DNA of 64,000 nucleotides from NCBI GenBank assembly GCA_001298545.1, contig LJCX01000028.1:558001-622000 (forward strand). Direction: 5' to 3'. The notes beneath the pieces were generated by a model. That model saw nothing but the letters and a program-made list of their open reading frames with translations, ran no database searches and had not been told where the DNA came from. Source of the DNA: Actinobacteria bacterium OV320 (GTDB lineage: Bacteria; Actinomycetota; Actinomycetes; Streptomycetales; Streptomycetaceae). Position numbers and translations under genes: made by a program. Positions 27,351-35,525 of the stretch are shown in pieces. How positions within the stretch are numbered: position 1 is the first letter of the stretch; every line of letters begins with the position of its first letter.

Positions 27351-27608
27351 ATGCGAACGATGAGCCGGACCGGACTGGTGAGCGCCGGGCTGGGCCTGGG
27401 CGCGGTCGGCGGCTTCGTCGGCAGCCTGCTCAGGGAACGGAGCGCTCTGACAGCCGCTCGCGACGCTGCGAGCGAAGGAAGCGAGGAACAGCCTTCATGG
27501 GGCGTCGGCTCGTACCGCTCACGCTGGACAACCTTCAAGACCTACCCAAGCGCTGTCGGGCGTGTGTCTTCTGGGAGCTGGACCCCGTCAGCAGTGCGGC
27601 CGCGGTAA
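27351..27608 (+). CDS. Possible small membrane protein overlapping the GNAT gene
   Basis: 85-residue frame from ATG 27351 with GGAGGC 7 nt upstream. It starts MRTMSRTGLVSAGLGLGAVG and continues GFVGSLLRER, one hydrophobic glycine-rich segment then a basic residue cluster, followed by Ala/Glu/Ser-rich sequence. It overlaps the start of the GNAT gene (27497) by 112 bp in another frame. The ribosome binding site and TM argue for a real gene; the low-quality C-terminal half and overlap argue against it. No family recognised. Confidence 0.35.
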   Translation: MRTMSRTGLVSAGLGLGAVGGFVGSLLRERSALTAARDAASEGSEEQPSWGVGSYRSRWTTFKTYPSAVGRVSSGSWTPSAVRPR

Positions 27609-28114
27609 GGGCGGGTACGCCCGCTCTGGAGAAGGAGTCCTGGATCTCCGCTGTCCTGCTGGACTGGGGGTCGTGCGGCCGGGTCGTCTATGTGGACGAC
27701 GTTCCCGTGGGGTTCGTGCTCTACGCGCCGCCCGCCTACGTTCCCCGCTCGACGGCGTTCCCCACGAGCCCTGTGTCGCCGGACGCCGTGCAGTTGATGA
27801 CCGCGTTCATCATGCCGGGCTACCAGGGGCAGGGGCTTGGCCGTGTGATGGTTCAGACGGTCGCCAAGGATCTGCTGCGACGGGGCTTCAAAGCGATCGA
27901 GGCGTTCGGCGACGCACGCTGGAAGGAGCCGGCCTGTGTCCTCCCGGCCGACCATCTGCTGGCGGTGGGCTTCAAGACGGTGCGTCCTCATCCCGCTCAT
28001 CCTCGGATGAGGCTGGAGCTGCGGACCACGCTCTCCTGGAAGGAAGACGTGGAGATGGCGCTCGACCGGCTGCTGGGTGCGGTCCAGAAGGAGCCGGCGC
28101 TGCGTCCGCTCTGA
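27497..28114 (+). CDS. GNAT family N-acetyltransferase
   Basis: 205 residues from ATG 27497 (MGRRLVPLTLDNLQDLPKRC), with GAGGA ~10 nt upstream. N-terminal region contains CRACVFWELDP; the acetyl-CoA fold is seen in VDDVPVGFVLYAPPAYVPRS, and the pyrophosphate loop is PGYQGQGLGRVMVQTVAKDL (Q/RxxGxG/A). Substrate unknown. This gene conventionally sits between parB and trxA in Streptomyces. A symmetrical hairpin terminator follows. Confidence 0.88.
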   Translation: MGRRLVPLTLDNLQDLPKRCRACVFWELDPVSSAAAVRAGTPALEKESWISAVLLDWGSCGRVVYVDDVPVGFVLYAPPAYVPRSTAFPTSPVSPDAVQLMTAFIMPGYQGQGLGRVMVQTVAKDLLRRGFKAIEAFGDARWKEPACVLPADHLLAVGFKTVRPHPAHPRMRLELRTTLSWKEDVEMALDRLLGAVQKEPALRPL

Positions 28115-28129
28115 AGATCGGTAACGCAA

Positions 28130-28155
28130 TGGGCCAGCCCCTGAGGGCTGGCCCA
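28130..28155. terminator. Bidirectional terminator between GNAT gene and trxA
   Basis: Perfect 11-bp stem TGGGCCAGCCC / GGGCTGGCCCA with a CTGA tetraloop, between convergent genes. Confidence 0.85.
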
Positions 28156-28160
28156 TTCGT

Positions 28161-28174
28161 GTTTCACGTGAAAC
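28161..28174. other. parS: parS site 4, GNAT-trxA intergenic
   Basis: Perfect GTTTCACGTGAAAC, 5 bp beyond the terminator hairpin and 30 bp from the end of trxA. Confidence 0.95.
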
Positions 28175-28203
28175 ATCAGCCGTCGACGGGACGGCTCAGC
28201 GTG

Positions 28204-28536
28204 TCACTCGGAGATGAAGCTCTCCAGGTCGCGGACGAGCGCGGCCTTCGGCTTGGCACCGACGATGGTCTTGGCGACCTCGCCGTCCTGGTACACGTTC
28301 AGCGTCGGGATCGACATGACGCCGTACTTGGCGGCCGTACCCGGGTTCTCGTCGATGTTGAGCTTGACGATCTCGATCTTGTCGCCGTGCTCGGCGGCGA
28401 TGGCCTCGAGAGAGGGGGCAATCTGGCGGCACGGGCCGCACCAGGCGGCCCAGAAGTCCACCAGGACGGGCTTGTCGCTCTTGAGGACGACCTCGTCGAA
28501 GTCGGCGTCGGTCACATTCTTCAGGGTGCCGGCCAC
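28204..28536 (-). CDS. trxA: Thioredoxin
   Basis: 110 residues from GTG 28536. Cytosolic disulfide reductase. Active site FWAAWCGPCRQIAPSLEAIA with the WCGPC pair, plus the cis-Pro segment MSIPTLNVYQDGE. Lies 41 bp after trxB and is likely co-transcribed from the SigR-type promoter before trxB. Confidence 0.97.
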   Translation of the reverse strand: MAGTLKNVTDADFDEVVLKSDKPVLVDFWAAWCGPCRQIAPSLEAIAAEHGDKIEIVKLNIDENPGTAAKYGVMSIPTLNVYQDGEVAKTIVGAKPKAALVRDLESFISE

Positions 28537-28577
28537 AGGGGGCTCCTTAATTCTCTGGGCGGTGGGGCGGGAGAGGG

Positions 28578-29546
28578 TCAGACTGCGGTCTTCTCGGGCT
28601 CGGCCTGCTCCTCGTCCGCGAGGCCGGCGAGGTAGCGCTCGGCGTCCAGAGCGGAGGAGCAGCCGGTGCCGGCCGCGGTGATCGCCTGGCGGTAGGTGTG
28701 GTCGACCACGTCGCCGGCGGCGAAGACACCCGTCAGGTTCGTCCGGGTGGAGGGCGCGGCGACCTTCAGGTAACCCTCCTCGTCCAGGTCGAGCTGACCC
28801 TTGAAGAGCTCGGTGCGCGGGTCGTGGCCGATCGCGATGAAGAGGCCGGTCACCGGGAGGTCCGAGAGCTCACCCGTCTTGAGGTTGCGCAGCTTCAGCC
28901 CGGCCAGCTTCGGGTCGCCCTGGATCTCGGCGACTTCGCTGTCCCAGATGAACTTGATCTTCGGGTCGGCGAAGGCGCGTTCCTGCATCGCCTTGGAGGC
29001 GCGCAGGGTCTCCCGGCGGTGGATGATCGTCACGGACTTGGCGAAGCGGGAGAGGAAGGTCGCCTCCTCCATCGCGGTGTCGCCGCCGCCGATCACGGCG
29101 ATGTCCTGGTCCTTGAAGAAGAAGCCGTCACAGGTGGCACACCAGGAGACACCCCGGCCGGAGAGGGCGTCCTCGTTCGGCAGGCCGAGCTTGCGGTGCT
29201 GGGAGCCGGTGGTCACGATGACGGCCTTGGCCCGGTGGATCGTGCCCGCGGTGTCCGTGACGGTCTTGATCTCACCCGTGAGGTCAACGGAGACGATGTC
29301 GTCGGGGATCAGCTCGGCACCGAAGCGCTCGGCCTGGGCGCGCATGTTGTCCATGAGCTCGGGGCCCATGATGCCGTCCTGGAAGCCGGGGAAGTTCTCC
29401 ACCTCGGTGGTGTTCATCAGAGCGCCGCCCGCGGTGACGGCGCCTTCGAACACGAGCGGCTTCAGCGACGCGCGCGCGGTGTACAGCGCCGCGGTGTAGC
29501 CGGCAGGCCCGGAGCCGATGATGATCACGTTACGGACGTCGCTCAC
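28578..29546 (-). CDS. trxB: Thioredoxin-disulfide reductase
   Basis: 322 residues from GTG 29546. FAD/NADPH flavoprotein that reduces thioredoxin. FAD motif IIGSGPAGYTAALYTARA near the N terminus, redox pair in SWCATCDGFFFKDQDIAVIG, NADPH motif GGGDTAMEEATF, and the C-terminal FAD motif GVFAAGDVVDHTYRQAITAA. Glu/Lys-rich tail. First gene of trxB-trxA. Confidence 0.97.
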   Translation of the reverse strand: MSDVRNVIIIGSGPAGYTAALYTARASLKPLVFEGAVTAGGALMNTTEVENFPGFQDGIMGPELMDNMRAQAERFGAELIPDDIVSVDLTGEIKTVTDTAGTIHRAKAVIVTTGSQHRKLGLPNEDALSGRGVSWCATCDGFFFKDQDIAVIGGGDTAMEEATFLSRFAKSVTIIHRRETLRASKAMQERAFADPKIKFIWDSEVAEIQGDPKLAGLKLRNLKTGELSDLPVTGLFIAIGHDPRTELFKGQLDLDEEGYLKVAAPSTRTNLTGVFAAGDVVDHTYRQAITAAGTGCSSALDAERYLAGLADEEQAEPEKTAV

Positions 29547-29614
29547 GGCTTGTTTCCTCGTCTCTGGACTGCATCGGTTGAGCGGTGGGAGCTACTTGGA
29601 CTCTCACCCCACCC

Positions 29615-29640
29615 AACGGATCCTAAGGGGCGTGCATTCC
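29615..29640 (-). promoter_or_regulatory. SigR-type (disulfide stress) promoter of trxBA
   Basis: On the minus strand GGAAT (plus 29636-29640, preceded by a G) and GTT (plus 29615-29617) are separated by exactly 18 bp, the SigR consensus GGAAT-N18/19-GTT. It lies ~70 bp before trxB. trxBA is a classic SigR target in S. coelicolor. Confidence 0.85.
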
Positions 29641-29723
29641 CGGTGTGTCCGGGCACACGGAGGGACCACACCGTAGGGGATGACGGGGGGACACGGCGCA
29701 GCGGCGAGACGGGACGTGGGTCG

Positions 29724-30635
29724 TCAGCGACGCGTGTAGGAGTTCGTCAGCAGAACCTTCGCCGGACTCGATGCCGGATGATCCACACAGGTCTTGTCCA
29801 TGACGTAGGCGTCGATCCGTGTGCTGTCGGATGTGTCCGGCAGCACGACGAGGAGGGCGTTCTTCCCCTGGTACGTGCCCTCCTCGACGGCGAGCGCCGT
29901 GTCGCTGCGGCCGATGCCCTGCTGAACGCAGGAAGGCACCACGGGCTGCCGGAGGATCTTGGTCGACTGGTCACCGGGTGATGCGGTGTCGGTTCCGCCT
30001 TCGATGCCCAGGCTGTGCGCGCCACGGGAGTCCGCGGCCTTGGCGAGGAGATCGGTGACCCGTCCCTCCAGCCCGCTGGCGGAGAAGGTGTCCGGTCCGG
30101 TCGACTGATGAGCCGAAGTGCCGGGCTCCCCGCCGTCCGTGAGGGACGAGACCAGGACGGAACCGAGTCCCAGCGCCGCGACGGTGAGGATGGTCCCGAG
30201 GACAGCGATCCTGCGGCGGCCGCCCCGCTTGCGGTCCTTGCGGCCCGGGCCGGTGGCGGCGTGGGCGCGCCCGGCGGGCCGGTCCGCCGCTGTCGTTGTT
30301 TCACGTGAAACAGGCAGCGCGTCGCCGTCGGTCGTGACGGTATCGGCCGATGGCGAGGTGTCCGCGGTCTCCGGCACCGTGGCGTTCAACAGCGCCTCGG
30401 CGGCGAGTGCGGCATCGATGCGGTGGGCGACATCGTCCGGCATGCGCGGTGGGCCGGGGAGGGTGCCCAGAAGGCCACGGATCTCCTCGAGCGACGCGTG
30501 GACGTCCGCGCAGAGCTCGCAGGTGTCCAGATGCCGGCGCACGTCGGCGCTCCGGGAGGGAGCGAGCAGGCCCTCGGTGAGGTCGGAGATCTCCGCGACG
30601 TCCGGATGCCCGGTCGTGTCCTTCGTCGAGGTCAC
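29724..30635 (-). CDS. Membrane-bound anti-sigma factor, putative partner of SigM
   Basis: 303 residues from GTG 30635, overlapping the sigM stop by 4 bp (GTGA). The N-terminal zinc-binding anti-sigma domain has HLDTCELC (HxxxCxxC) and LLAPSRSADVRRHLD. A disordered linker follows, carrying a parS in the VSRET frame. A basic run (KDRKRGGRRR) leads into TM segment IAVLGTILTVAALGLGSVLV. The ~130-residue extracytoplasmic domain contains two cysteines (PSCVQQG, DKTCVDH) that could form a disulfide. Topology fits an anti-sigma factor released by an envelope signal; partnership with SigM is inferred from the overlap. Confidence 0.88.
   Translation of the reverse strand: MTSTKDTTGHPDVAEISDLTEGLLAPSRSADVRRHLDTCELCADVHASLEEIRGLLGTLPGPPRMPDDVAHRIDAALAAEALLNATVPETADTSPSADTVTTDGDALPVSRETTTAADRPAGRAHAATGPGRKDRKRGGRRRIAVLGTILTVAALGLGSVLVSSLTDGGEPGTSAHQSTGPDTFSASGLEGRVTDLLAKAADSRGAHSLGIEGGTDTASPGDQSTKILRQPVVPSCVQQGIGRSDTALAVEEGTYQGKNALLVVLPDTSDSTRIDAYVMDKTCVDHPASSPAKVLLTNSYTRR
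30298..30311. other. parS: parS site 5, inside the anti-sigma gene
   Basis: Perfect GTTTCACGTGAAAC; on the coding (minus) strand it encodes VSRET in ALPVSRETTTAADR. Confidence 0.95.
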
Positions 30636-31357
30636 GCTCGCCCACCTCCGCCCTTCACAGCAGCTGAATCGCCTGTCCCGGCGTTGCCCGGCCCCTCGTC
30701 CCGAGGTTCCGCTGCCGGTGGGACGGATGTCCCCTGCGCCCGGTTCCGTCCTGTGCCGTTTTCTCTGTCGCCGCCGGTACCGGCCGGTCGTAGATGGGTG
30801 AGGAGCGGCAGGAGTCTGGCTCTGCCCCGGGCGCAGCGGCTCTTCACCGTGCCGGTCGGCACGTCGAGCACGCGGGCGGCCTCGGCGACCGGGTAGCCCT
30901 GCATGTCCACGAGGACGAGGGCGGCTCGCTGGTCGGGAGGGAGGGTGCCGAGCGCTTCGAGGAGCTGGCGGTGCAGGTCGTTGCGTTCGACGGGCGCGGA
31001 CGCCGACTCGTGCGGTTCGAGCAGCTGCTCCAGTCGCTCGGTGTCGTCGACCGGTGAGGTCTTGCGGGAAGCCGCTTTGCGGGCGCGGTCCAGACAGGCA
31101 TTCACGGTGATGCGGTGCAGCCAGGTCGTGACGGCGGACTGGCCGCGGAAGGTGTGGGCGGCCCGGTAGGCGGAGACGAGGGCGTCCTGGACGGCGTCAG
31201 CGGCCTCCTCGCGGTCTCCCAGCGTGCGCAGGGCCACCGCCCAGAGCCGGTCGCGGTGACGCCGTACGAGCTCACCGAAGGCATCGGGGTCGCCCTCTAC
31301 GTGGCGGGTGAGGAGGTCCTGGTCGCTCGCTCCGTCATATCCGGCGCCTTCCGCCAT
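30632..31357 (-). CDS. sigM: ECF RNA polymerase sigma factor
   Basis: 241 residues. Region 2 is AFGELVRRHRDRLWAVALRT and EEAADAVQDALVSAYRAAHT with TTWLHRITVNACLDRARK; region 4 is LGTLPPDQRAALVLVDMQGY then PVAEAARVLDVPTGTVKSRC and ARGRARL. A ~45-residue Gly/Pro/Asn-rich tail follows region 4, longer than usual. Position before an anti-sigma gene, trxBA and after murJ matches the mycobacterial sigM locus, so the name is given by synteny. Not the SigB-like protein sometimes also called SigM in Streptomyces. Confidence 0.88.
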   Translation of the reverse strand: MAEGAGYDGASDQDLLTRHVEGDPDAFGELVRRHRDRLWAVALRTLGDREEAADAVQDALVSAYRAAHTFRGQSAVTTWLHRITVNACLDRARKAASRKTSPVDDTERLEQLLEPHESASAPVERNDLHRQLLEALGTLPPDQRAALVLVDMQGYPVAEAARVLDVPTGTVKSRCARGRARLLPLLTHLRPAGTGGDRENGTGRNRAQGTSVPPAAEPRDEGPGNAGTGDSAAVKGGGGRA

Positions 31358-31377
31358 CGGACCTCCTCTCCTCGCCT

Positions 31378-33066
31378 TCAGCTGGTCACTTTGATGTCCG
31401 TCACGCGGCCACGATAGGTGCCCTCGTCGGTCAGCGGCAGCTTGGTCAGCCAGACCAAGAGGTAGCGGGTCTTGACGGTCTTGGTCGGCTGGAGCGTCAC
31501 GCTCGTGCCGGAGCCCTCGGCAACCTTCGTGAAGGCGTCCAGAGACGTGGGCTCCGATTCCGTCTCGCTGGAGGCCGCGCGGAGTTCGACGGAGGTGTTC
31601 CCCACGAAGGTAACGGTCGCTTTCCCGACCTGCTGCACTTTGCCGAGATCAAGGATGATGCCGAGGCCCGGCTTCAGGTTTCCGAAGTCGGCACCCTTGT
31701 AGAAGTCCGTCTGCCAGTACGTCGAAGGGCTGTTGTCGTATGCCTTGTCTATGTCGGCGGGCTTCTCGGACCCGTCTCCGTCGGGGTCGAAGTCGCGGGC
31801 ACCGGTGATGGTGATCGGCAGGCTGGCGGGCTTCGTCGGGGCTTTGCCGCCGTCGTCGGTCGTCTGGGTCTGATTGGGGTCGTCGGACTGGCCCTGGTCC
31901 ATCAGGGCGTCCGCCAGCTGCCAGCTGCCCAGGCCGAGGGCGGCGATGAGGAGGGCGGAGACCGCCCACTTCAGTGCCTTGCCGGTGCGGCTCTGCAGCG
32001 GGGGCGGCGGGGTCGCCACCTGCTGGGTGACGCCCGGATGCGGCGAGGGACGGCCGTAGGTGCCCTGCTGGTACGTCGTGCGCTGGTACTCGGGCGGGGC
32101 GGTGAACGCGGGCTCCGGCGGGCGGATGCGGGGCATCTCGCCGATCGCCTTCACCAGCTCCTCCGGCGTCGTGCAGGCAGCCTCGTGCCGGGAGGCGGTC
32201 GCGCCGTCGTTGACGAGGGCGCGCATCGACAGCTCCGACAGGCCCCGGTGGACGCCGGCGCGCACCTGGTCGGGGGCGATCAGACCGACGTCCTTGGGCA
32301 GCCCCGAGAGCCCGTAGGCGTCGTTCTCGTAGGGCCAGCGCTGGGTGAGCGCCGCGTACAGCAGGGCGCCGATCGCCTCGGTGTCGGTGCGCTGAGGGGT
32401 GTCGGTGATGACACCGCGCAGGGCGGCGTTCACCGCGAGGCCGCGGATGCGCCACTGCCCCGAGGAGGTGCGCAGAACGGCGTTGGGGTTCAGACGCAGA
32501 TGCGCCAGGCCTTCGCGGTGGGCGGCGGCCATGGCGGAGGCGATCTGACTCGCCATCTGGTAGGCGTCGTGCGGCTCCAGCGGGCCGGCCGCGAGCAACG
32601 CGGTCAGCTCGGTGGCGTCGGGCAGCCACTCATGGACCACGTAGACGAGGTCGTTCTCCTCGACTGCGTCCAGTACTTGGACGAACCGGGGATCTCCGAG
32701 CAGGGCGGACGAGCGGGCCGCTGCCAGCACCGAACGGGCCCGGGTGTGGTCCGCGGGCAGGATGTGGACGCCCACGGCACGACGGAGTTTTTCGTCGACC
32801 GCACGCCAACTGCTGAAACCGTCCAGACGGGTGACGCACTCTTCGAGGCGATAGCGCCTGGCGAGCTTGTGACCACTGTGCAGTTCCGGCGGTGAGGCCT
32901 TCCCGGGACGCTCCGCCCCGCCGCTCCCCTGTGCCTCGTCGCTGTCCGTGTCCTGCTCCCGGTTCTTGACCACCCCGTCGGCCGTGGACTGGTCCGCTTG
33001 TGCGGTCAGCGGCTTGTCACCGCTGTTGTCTGCCACGTCGACGGCAGCTGTGCTCCGTTCCGCCAC
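31378..33066 (-). CDS. Membrane pseudokinase with extracytoplasmic discoidin-like domain, MurJ partner
   Basis: 562 residues from GTG 33066 (VAERSTAAVDVADNSG), chosen because GGAGG lies 13 nt before. The PknB-like fold (~80-330) lacks every catalytic hallmark: the VAIK position reads RRAVGVHILP, HRD reads HLRLNPNAVL, and DFG reads RIRGLAV. One TM segment (ALKWAVSALLIAALGLGSWQ) leads to an external domain resembling F5/8-type C (ITGARDFDPDGDGSEKPADI; RYLLVWLTKLP). In mycobacteria the MurJ homologue MviN carries an equivalent pseudokinase domain that is phosphorylated by PknB and binds FhaA. Here it is a separate gene 138 bp downstream of murJ. Confidence 0.85.
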   Translation of the reverse strand: MAERSTAAVDVADNSGDKPLTAQADQSTADGVVKNREQDTDSDEAQGSGGAERPGKASPPELHSGHKLARRYRLEECVTRLDGFSSWRAVDEKLRRAVGVHILPADHTRARSVLAAARSSALLGDPRFVQVLDAVEENDLVYVVHEWLPDATELTALLAAGPLEPHDAYQMASQIASAMAAAHREGLAHLRLNPNAVLRTSSGQWRIRGLAVNAALRGVITDTPQRTDTEAIGALLYAALTQRWPYENDAYGLSGLPKDVGLIAPDQVRAGVHRGLSELSMRALVNDGATASRHEAACTTPEELVKAIGEMPRIRPPEPAFTAPPEYQRTTYQQGTYGRPSPHPGVTQQVATPPPPLQSRTGKALKWAVSALLIAALGLGSWQLADALMDQGQSDDPNQTQTTDDGGKAPTKPASLPITITGARDFDPDGDGSEKPADIDKAYDNSPSTYWQTDFYKGADFGNLKPGLGIILDLGKVQQVGKATVTFVGNTSVELRAASSETESEPTSLDAFTKVAEGSGTSVTLQPTKTVKTRYLLVWLTKLPLTDEGTYRGRVTDIKVTS

Positions 33067-33204
33067 CGTCGTTCCTGCCTCCCCATTCAGTGCGCGCCGT
33101 CCGGCCTGGTGCGCGCCGTGCGACGCCGAACCCAATTGTGCCCACAGTCCGCCGCTATGCACGACACGCGGCGGCGGACGATGGTTGTGCGCCTACCCCC
33201 TGAC

Positions 33205-35481
33205 TCAGCGACCCAGGCGTCCTCGGACCATGCCGACGAGCGAATTGAGCTCCTCGATGCGCATGCGGCGGGCGGCGACGAAGAAGACGCCGAGCAACAG
33301 GGCCCCGCCGGCCAGCAGCGCGGCGAAGGAACCCAGGACGCCCTGGCCCAGGCTGTGGCCGATGCCGTAGCAGGCCGCACCGCTGATCAGGGCGGCCGGA
33401 ACGGAGGCGATGCACAGCCGGGCGTAGGTCCGCAGGACATGGGAGCCGTCGAGGTCGCCGCCGAGCCGCTTGCGCAGCCGGTTCCAGGCCACGCCGACGC
33501 CGATCGCGTACGCCAGGCCGTAGGAGGCCGCCATGCCGACCACGGCCCAGCGGGCAGAAAGGACGAAGTAACAGAGTGCCGAGGCGCTCGCGTTGACCGC
33601 GGCCACGATGACCGTGTTGTAGAAGGGGGTCCGGGTGTCCTCGTAGGCGTAGAAGGCGCGCAGGACGACGTACTGCACGGAGTAGGGGATCAGGCCGAGG
33701 CCGAAGGCCATCAGCATGAAGCCCATGTTCGTGGCCTCGCTGGTGCCGGAGGAACCGAAGATCAGCGTGCACATCGGGATGCCGAGTGCGAGGAAGCCGA
33801 AGGCGATCGGGACGATCGCGACGGCCGTGGTGCGCAGGCCCTGGGAGATGTCGTCGCGGACCGCGCCGGCGTCGCCCTCGGCCGCCGAGCGGGAGATGCG
33901 GGGCAGCAGCGCGGCCATCAGGGAGACGGTGATGATGGCCTGCGGCAGTCCCCAGATCAGCTGGGCGTTGGCGTAGGCGGCAAAGCCGGTGCCGTCGACC
34001 GGCGAGTCCTTGCCCGCCGACGTGGACAGCTGGGTGACGACGAGCGCGCCGGCCTGGTTGGCCAGGACGAACAGCACGGTCCACTTGGCGAGGGTCGCCG
34101 CCTTGCCGAGTCCGTGGCCCTTCCAGTCGAAGCGCAGTCGAAGGCGGAAACCGGTCTCGCGCAGGTACGGGATCATGGCGAGGGCCTGTACGACGAGGCC
34201 GAGCAGGATCCCGATGCCGAGGAGCCGCTCCCCCTCCGGCGGGATGGTCGTGACCTTCATGCCGGAGTCGGCGGAGGTGCCGTAGACCCAGATGAACATG
34301 CCCAGGGTCACGATGATGACGATGTTGTTCAGGACCGGAGTCCACATCATCGCGCCGAACTTGCCGCGCGCGTTGAGGATCTGTCCCATCACCACGTGGA
34401 CGCCCATGAAGAAGATCGAGGGCAGGAAGTAGCGGACGAACGTGACGCCGACCTCGTTGGCCGCCGGGTTGCTGGCGACCGAGTCGGACAGCAGGCGGAT
34501 CAGGACGGGCGCCGCGGCGATCGCGGCGACCGTGAGCAGGCCGAGGGCCACCATGACCAGCGTGAGCAGGCGGTTGGCATACGCCTCGCCGCCGTCCTCG
34601 TCCTCCTTCATGGCCCGCACGAGCTGCGGCACGAAGACCGAGTTGAGGCCGCCGCCGACGGTCAGGATGTAGATCATCGTGGGCAGCTGGTAGGCGACCT
34701 GGAAGGTGTCGCCGAGCAGACCGACGCCCAGCGCCGAGACGATCAGCGCGGAGCGGACGAAGCCGGTGAGGCGGGACACCATCGTGCCCGCCGCCATGAC
34801 GGCGCTGGACTTCAGCAGGCTACCGGCGCGTCCGCCCTTCTTGGCGGCGGCGGGGGCGGGAGCCGCGGGGGGCGCGGCGGGCGTGGCGGTGAGGTTCATG
34901 GTCTGGTCCGCCGCGGACGACGCAGCCACCGGAGCCTGGTACGCCGGTACCGCTCCCGGCCCGCCCGGAGCGTGCGCCGGGCCGGGTACCGACGGGGACT
35001 CCGGGGAGCGGGCGCCGCCCTGCTGCTGGTCCCGGAAGAGGTGGGCGAAGGCGTCGGGCTGGTGCTGCTCCTCGCTGGAGTGCGTGACCAGGTCGTCCAC
35101 ACCCACGAACTGCGTCGTACGGGGGTCGTCGCCGTACGGCAGGTACTGCGTGGGGCCCTCCGGCTCGGGCGCAGGGGTCTGGGCCCACACGCGCGGGTCG
35201 GGGGCGTACGGGGACTGCGGGGGCCGCCCGTACAGCGGCTGCTGCGGCTGCTGCATGCCAGGCGGCGGCGGGGGGTGCGCGGCACGGTCGTAGAGCGCCT
35301 CGGCGACCGGGTCCTGCGCGGTGAGGTCCTGGGCCCGGTAGGGGTCCTGGTCGTAGGCGTCCTGGAGGTACATGTCCGCCGGGTGCTGCGGCGGCACCTG
35401 GCCGTGCTCGGGCGGCGGGCCCTCGGGGTGGCCCGAGCCGCCCGCGGCCTGGCCGCGGTCACCGTCGTACGGCGCGTTCAT
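33205..35481 (-). CDS. murJ: Lipid II flippase MurJ/MviN with long disordered N terminus
   Basis: 758 residues. Residues 1-~215 are a cytoplasmic Pro/Gln/Tyr/Gly-rich extension not found in ~510-residue MurJ proteins. The MOP-superfamily core follows with about 14 TM helices, beginning SSAVMAAGTMVSRLTGFVRS and GDTFQVAYQLPTMIYILTVG, and carrying the MurJ signature GGGLNSVFVPQLVRA. It flips lipid-linked peptidoglycan precursor. Contact with the adjacent pseudokinase is inferred from the mycobacterial arrangement. Confidence 0.93.
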   Translation of the reverse strand: MNAPYDGDRGQAAGGSGHPEGPPPEHGQVPPQHPADMYLQDAYDQDPYRAQDLTAQDPVAEALYDRAAHPPPPPGMQQPQQPLYGRPPQSPYAPDPRVWAQTPAPEPEGPTQYLPYGDDPRTTQFVGVDDLVTHSSEEQHQPDAFAHLFRDQQQGGARSPESPSVPGPAHAPGGPGAVPAYQAPVAASSAADQTMNLTATPAAPPAAPAPAAAKKGGRAGSLLKSSAVMAAGTMVSRLTGFVRSALIVSALGVGLLGDTFQVAYQLPTMIYILTVGGGLNSVFVPQLVRAMKEDEDGGEAYANRLLTLVMVALGLLTVAAIAAAPVLIRLLSDSVASNPAANEVGVTFVRYFLPSIFFMGVHVVMGQILNARGKFGAMMWTPVLNNIVIIVTLGMFIWVYGTSADSGMKVTTIPPEGERLLGIGILLGLVVQALAMIPYLRETGFRLRLRFDWKGHGLGKAATLAKWTVLFVLANQAGALVVTQLSTSAGKDSPVDGTGFAAYANAQLIWGLPQAIITVSLMAALLPRISRSAAEGDAGAVRDDISQGLRTTAVAIVPIAFGFLALGIPMCTLIFGSSGTSEATNMGFMLMAFGLGLIPYSVQYVVLRAFYAYEDTRTPFYNTVIVAAVNASASALCYFVLSARWAVVGMAASYGLAYAIGVGVAWNRLRKRLGGDLDGSHVLRTYARLCIASVPAALISGAACYGIGHSLGQGVLGSFAALLAGGALLLGVFFVAARRMRIEELNSLVGMVRGRLGR

Positions 35482-35525
35482 GGTTACCCCACCTCATCGT
35501 CCCGGGCCCACCGGCCACGACTTCC

